A program made the translations under genes and the position numbers. This document shows, piece after piece, positions 38,271-39,901 of a DNA stretch of 39,901 bases; positions within the stretch are counted from its first letter, which is position 1, and the number at the start of each line of letters is the position of its first letter. The DNA is from Geminicoccaceae bacterium (GTDB lineage Bacteria; Pseudomonadota; Alphaproteobacteria; Geminicoccales; Geminicoccaceae): assembly GCA_007694015.1 (NCBI GenBank), contig RECO01000311.1, positions 1-39,901 of the forward strand, written 5' to 3'. A model generated the notes under the pieces. The model worked only from the letters and a program-made list of their open reading frames with translations. It had not been told where the DNA came from and searched no databases.

Positions 38271-39901
38271 TCAGCCCGGCGGGTTCGGGTTCGCCTGCAG
38301 CGACTTTTCGACGATCTCGTAGAGGTCGCGGGAGAGGCCTTCGGTGGCGGCGAGGCGTTCGAGTTCGGCGCACATGCGGCGTTGGCGGTGCGGATCGTAG
38401 CGGCGCCAGCGGTTGAAGGTGGTGGCGAGGCGGGCCGCGATCTGGGGGTTCTTGCGGTCGAGGGTGGCGACCATGTCGGCGACCAGCCGATAGCCGCGGC
38501 CATCCTGGCGGTGAAAGCCGAGCGGGTTCGCGGCGGCGAACACGCCGACCACGGCGCGCACCCGATTGGGGTTGCTGACGGTGAAGGCCGGATGGCGGAG
38601 CAGCGCCTCGACCTCTTCGACCACCGCGTCGCGCTCGGCCATGGCCTGGACCGAGAACCATTTGTTCACGACCAGCGGTTCGTGCTGCCACTGGGCGTAG
38701 AAGGCATCGAGCACCTCCTGCCGCTCCGGCCAATCGCGCCGCGCCACCATGGCGAGGGCGGCCAGCTGGTCGGTCATGTTGGTCGCATGCAGCGCCTGGT
38801 CGACGATGCGTGCCCGAACCGTGTCCGGCGCGCCGTGGGCCAGATAGGCGAGGCTCGTGTTCTTCAGCCGGCGCCGGCCCATGGCTTCGCTCGTGAGCTG
38901 GAAGTCGGCGTCGTCGTGGCTGGCGACCAGCTGGTGCCAACGCTCGGCGAGTGCCGCCCCGAGCGCTGCCTGGGCGCGCTCACGGGCGGCGCCGATCGCC
39001 TCGACGTCGATCACGGCCATCTGCTCGCCCAGATAGGTCGCAGACGGCAGGCCCACGAGCTGTGCCTTGAATGCCGGCTCCAGGCCGGCGTCGTCGAGCA
39101 CCGCGGCCAGGGCCTCCACCAGACGCGGCGAAAGGGTCGCCACCGCCCCCTGCCGGCCGGATTCGATGAGGCGCAAAAGCTCGCGAAGGGCCAAGCTTTG
39201 CCCGGCATCCCACTTCGCAAAGCCGTCGGTATCGAAGGCCAGAAGATGGGCCAGGTCGTCGTCCGTAAGGGCGGCCTCGATCCGCACCGGTGCGGAAAAG
39301 CCGCGAAACAGCGATGGCACCGGGCGGGCCGGCACGTTCTCGAAGGTGAAGGTCCGTTCGGCCTCGGTGAACTCCAGGACGCGTTCGCTGCCACCCGGCG
39401 CATTCTCGCCCTGGAGTTGCAGTGGCAGGGCCCTGCCGTCCGGGCCGATGAGCCCGAGGCGCAAGGGGATCACGAACGGCTCTTGGCTGGGCTGGCCCGG
39501 GGTTGGTGGGGTGGATTGCCTGAGCGTGAGGGTGTAGCGCTCCGTCGCCGCGTCGTGGTGGCTTTCGACCGTTACCCGCGGCGTGCCCGCTTGATGGTAC
39601 CAGCGAAAGAACTGGCCGAAGTCGCGCCCCGACGCGGTGGCCATGGCGGCAACGAAGTCTTCGCAGGTCACCGCCTCGCCGTCGTGGCGGTCGAAATAGA
39701 GCTGGAGCCCCTTGGCGAAGGCCGCCTTGCCGATCAAGGTCTCGATCATGCGGATGACTTCGGCACCCTTCTCGTAGACCGTGCGGGTGTAGAAGTTGTT
39801 GATCTCGACATAGGTGGCCGGGCGGATCGGGTGGGCGAGCGGGCCTGCGTCCTCGGTGAACTGGCCCTCGCGCAAGAGGGCGACGTCGCCGATGCGCTTG
39901 A
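38271..39901 (-). CDS. pepN: Aminopeptidase N, C-terminal part (5' end beyond the window)
   Basis: The reading frame enters from the right edge and covers the last 542 residues of an M1-family PepN, about 60 per cent of the usual 870-880. The first visible block, LLREGQFTEDAGPLAHPIRP, leads to NNFYTRTVYEKGAEVIRMIETLIG, which lies just after the HExxH zinc region in PepN. The metal-binding motif itself is outside the window. The C-terminal helical-repeat domain is intact, with NKWFSVQAMAER, HPAFTVSNPNRVRAVVGVFAAANPLGFHR, then FNRWRRYDPHRQ. PepN removes N-terminal amino acids in late protein turnover. Confidence 0.95.
   Translation of the reverse strand, partial: KRIGDVALLREGQFTEDAGPLAHPIRPATYVEINNFYTRTVYEKGAEVIRMIETLIGKAAFAKGLQLYFDRHDGEAVTCEDFVAAMATASGRDFGQFFRWYHQAGTPRVTVESHHDAATERYTLTLRQSTPPTPGQPSQEPFVIPLRLGLIGPDGRALPLQLQGENAPGGSERVLEFTEAERTFTFENVPARPVPSLFRGFSAPVRIEAALTDDDLAHLLAFDTDGFAKWDAGQSLALRELLRLIESGRQGAVATLSPRLVEALAAVLDDAGLEPAFKAQLVGLPSATYLGEQMAVIDVEAIGAARERAQAALGAALAERWHQLVASHDDADFQLTSEAMGRRRLKNTSLAYLAHGAPDTVRARIVDQALHATNMTDQLAALAMVARRDWPERQEVLDAFYAQWQHEPLVVNKWFSVQAMAERDAVVEEVEALLRHPAFTVSNPNRVRAVVGVFAAANPLGFHRQDGRGYRLVADMVATLDRKNPQIAARLATTFNRWRRYDPHRQRRMCAELERLAATEGLSRDLYEIVEKSLQANPNPPG

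Noticed and set aside
38122-38940. Arginine- and proline-rich open frame on the minus strand beside pepN
   Set aside because: It overlaps pepN in another frame and has the composition expected of a GC-rich shadow frame.

Overview
The window is GC-rich and densely coded on both strands, with frequent GTG and TTG starts and many ATGA or GTGA gene overlaps. It looks like an alphaproteobacterium, probably Rhodospirillales-like, although the exact lineage is inferred. The markers are an NDUFS4-type complex I accessory subunit, the grouping of DUF1285, CoA pyrophosphatase and CCA transferase, a MoxR/DUF58/DUF4159 operon, betaine-lipid genes, and TRAP and BKACE catabolic genes. There is no rRNA, CRISPR array, insertion sequence or replication origin. 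Most of it reads as ordinary chromosome.

Layout. 1-0.9 kb: a left-edge fragment, a terminator and a SOUL-family lipoprotein. 0.9-4.6 kb (minus): a compact operon plcP-btaA-btaB followed by a DMT transporter, with a Pho-box-like site upstream. Together these would convert phospholipid to diacylglycerol and then to the phosphorus-free betaine lipid DGTS. 4.6-8.3 kb: a ZIP metal transporter with a Fur-family-like dyad, an acetyltransferase, a short-chain dehydrogenase, a fasciclin-domain protein and a second DMT transporter. 8.5-12.8 kb: a TRAP transporter (dctPQM) facing a pcaC-like/BKACE operon. 13.0-15.4 kb: the complex I subunit, tRNA-Arg(TCT), a small unknown protein, a FadL-type porin and a 31-bp perfect inverted repeat.

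15.4-22.2 kb: an exported MBL-fold protein, a LysE exporter, a glycine-zipper protein, a flavin reductase-like protein, a RimJ/L-type acetyltransferase, the CCA-adding enzyme, an RluA pseudouridine synthase, CoA pyrophosphatase and DUF1285. 22.3-28.9 kb: a four-gene translationally coupled operon, moxR-DUF58-BatA/DUF4159-VWA-like, probably a membrane or envelope chaperone system. 29.0-32.5 kb: an unknown gene, then an arsR-like regulator, a COG0701 permease and an MFS transporter, with CTAG-centred dyads that look like operators.

32.5-39.9 kb: a GGDEF-domain scrap, a soluble receptor with a chemoreceptor tip ahead of a Cache-like domain, a flavin monooxygenase paired with a 2-hydroxyacid dehydrogenase, a small membrane protein, metA with a structured leader, and the C-terminal part of aminopeptidase N running off the right edge.

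The most interesting coherent unit is the phosphate-stress lipid-remodelling operon with its transporter partner. The most unusual single features are the inverted chemoreceptor, the 31-bp inverted repeat, and a 12-bp hairpin that overlaps the 5' end of a tRNA.
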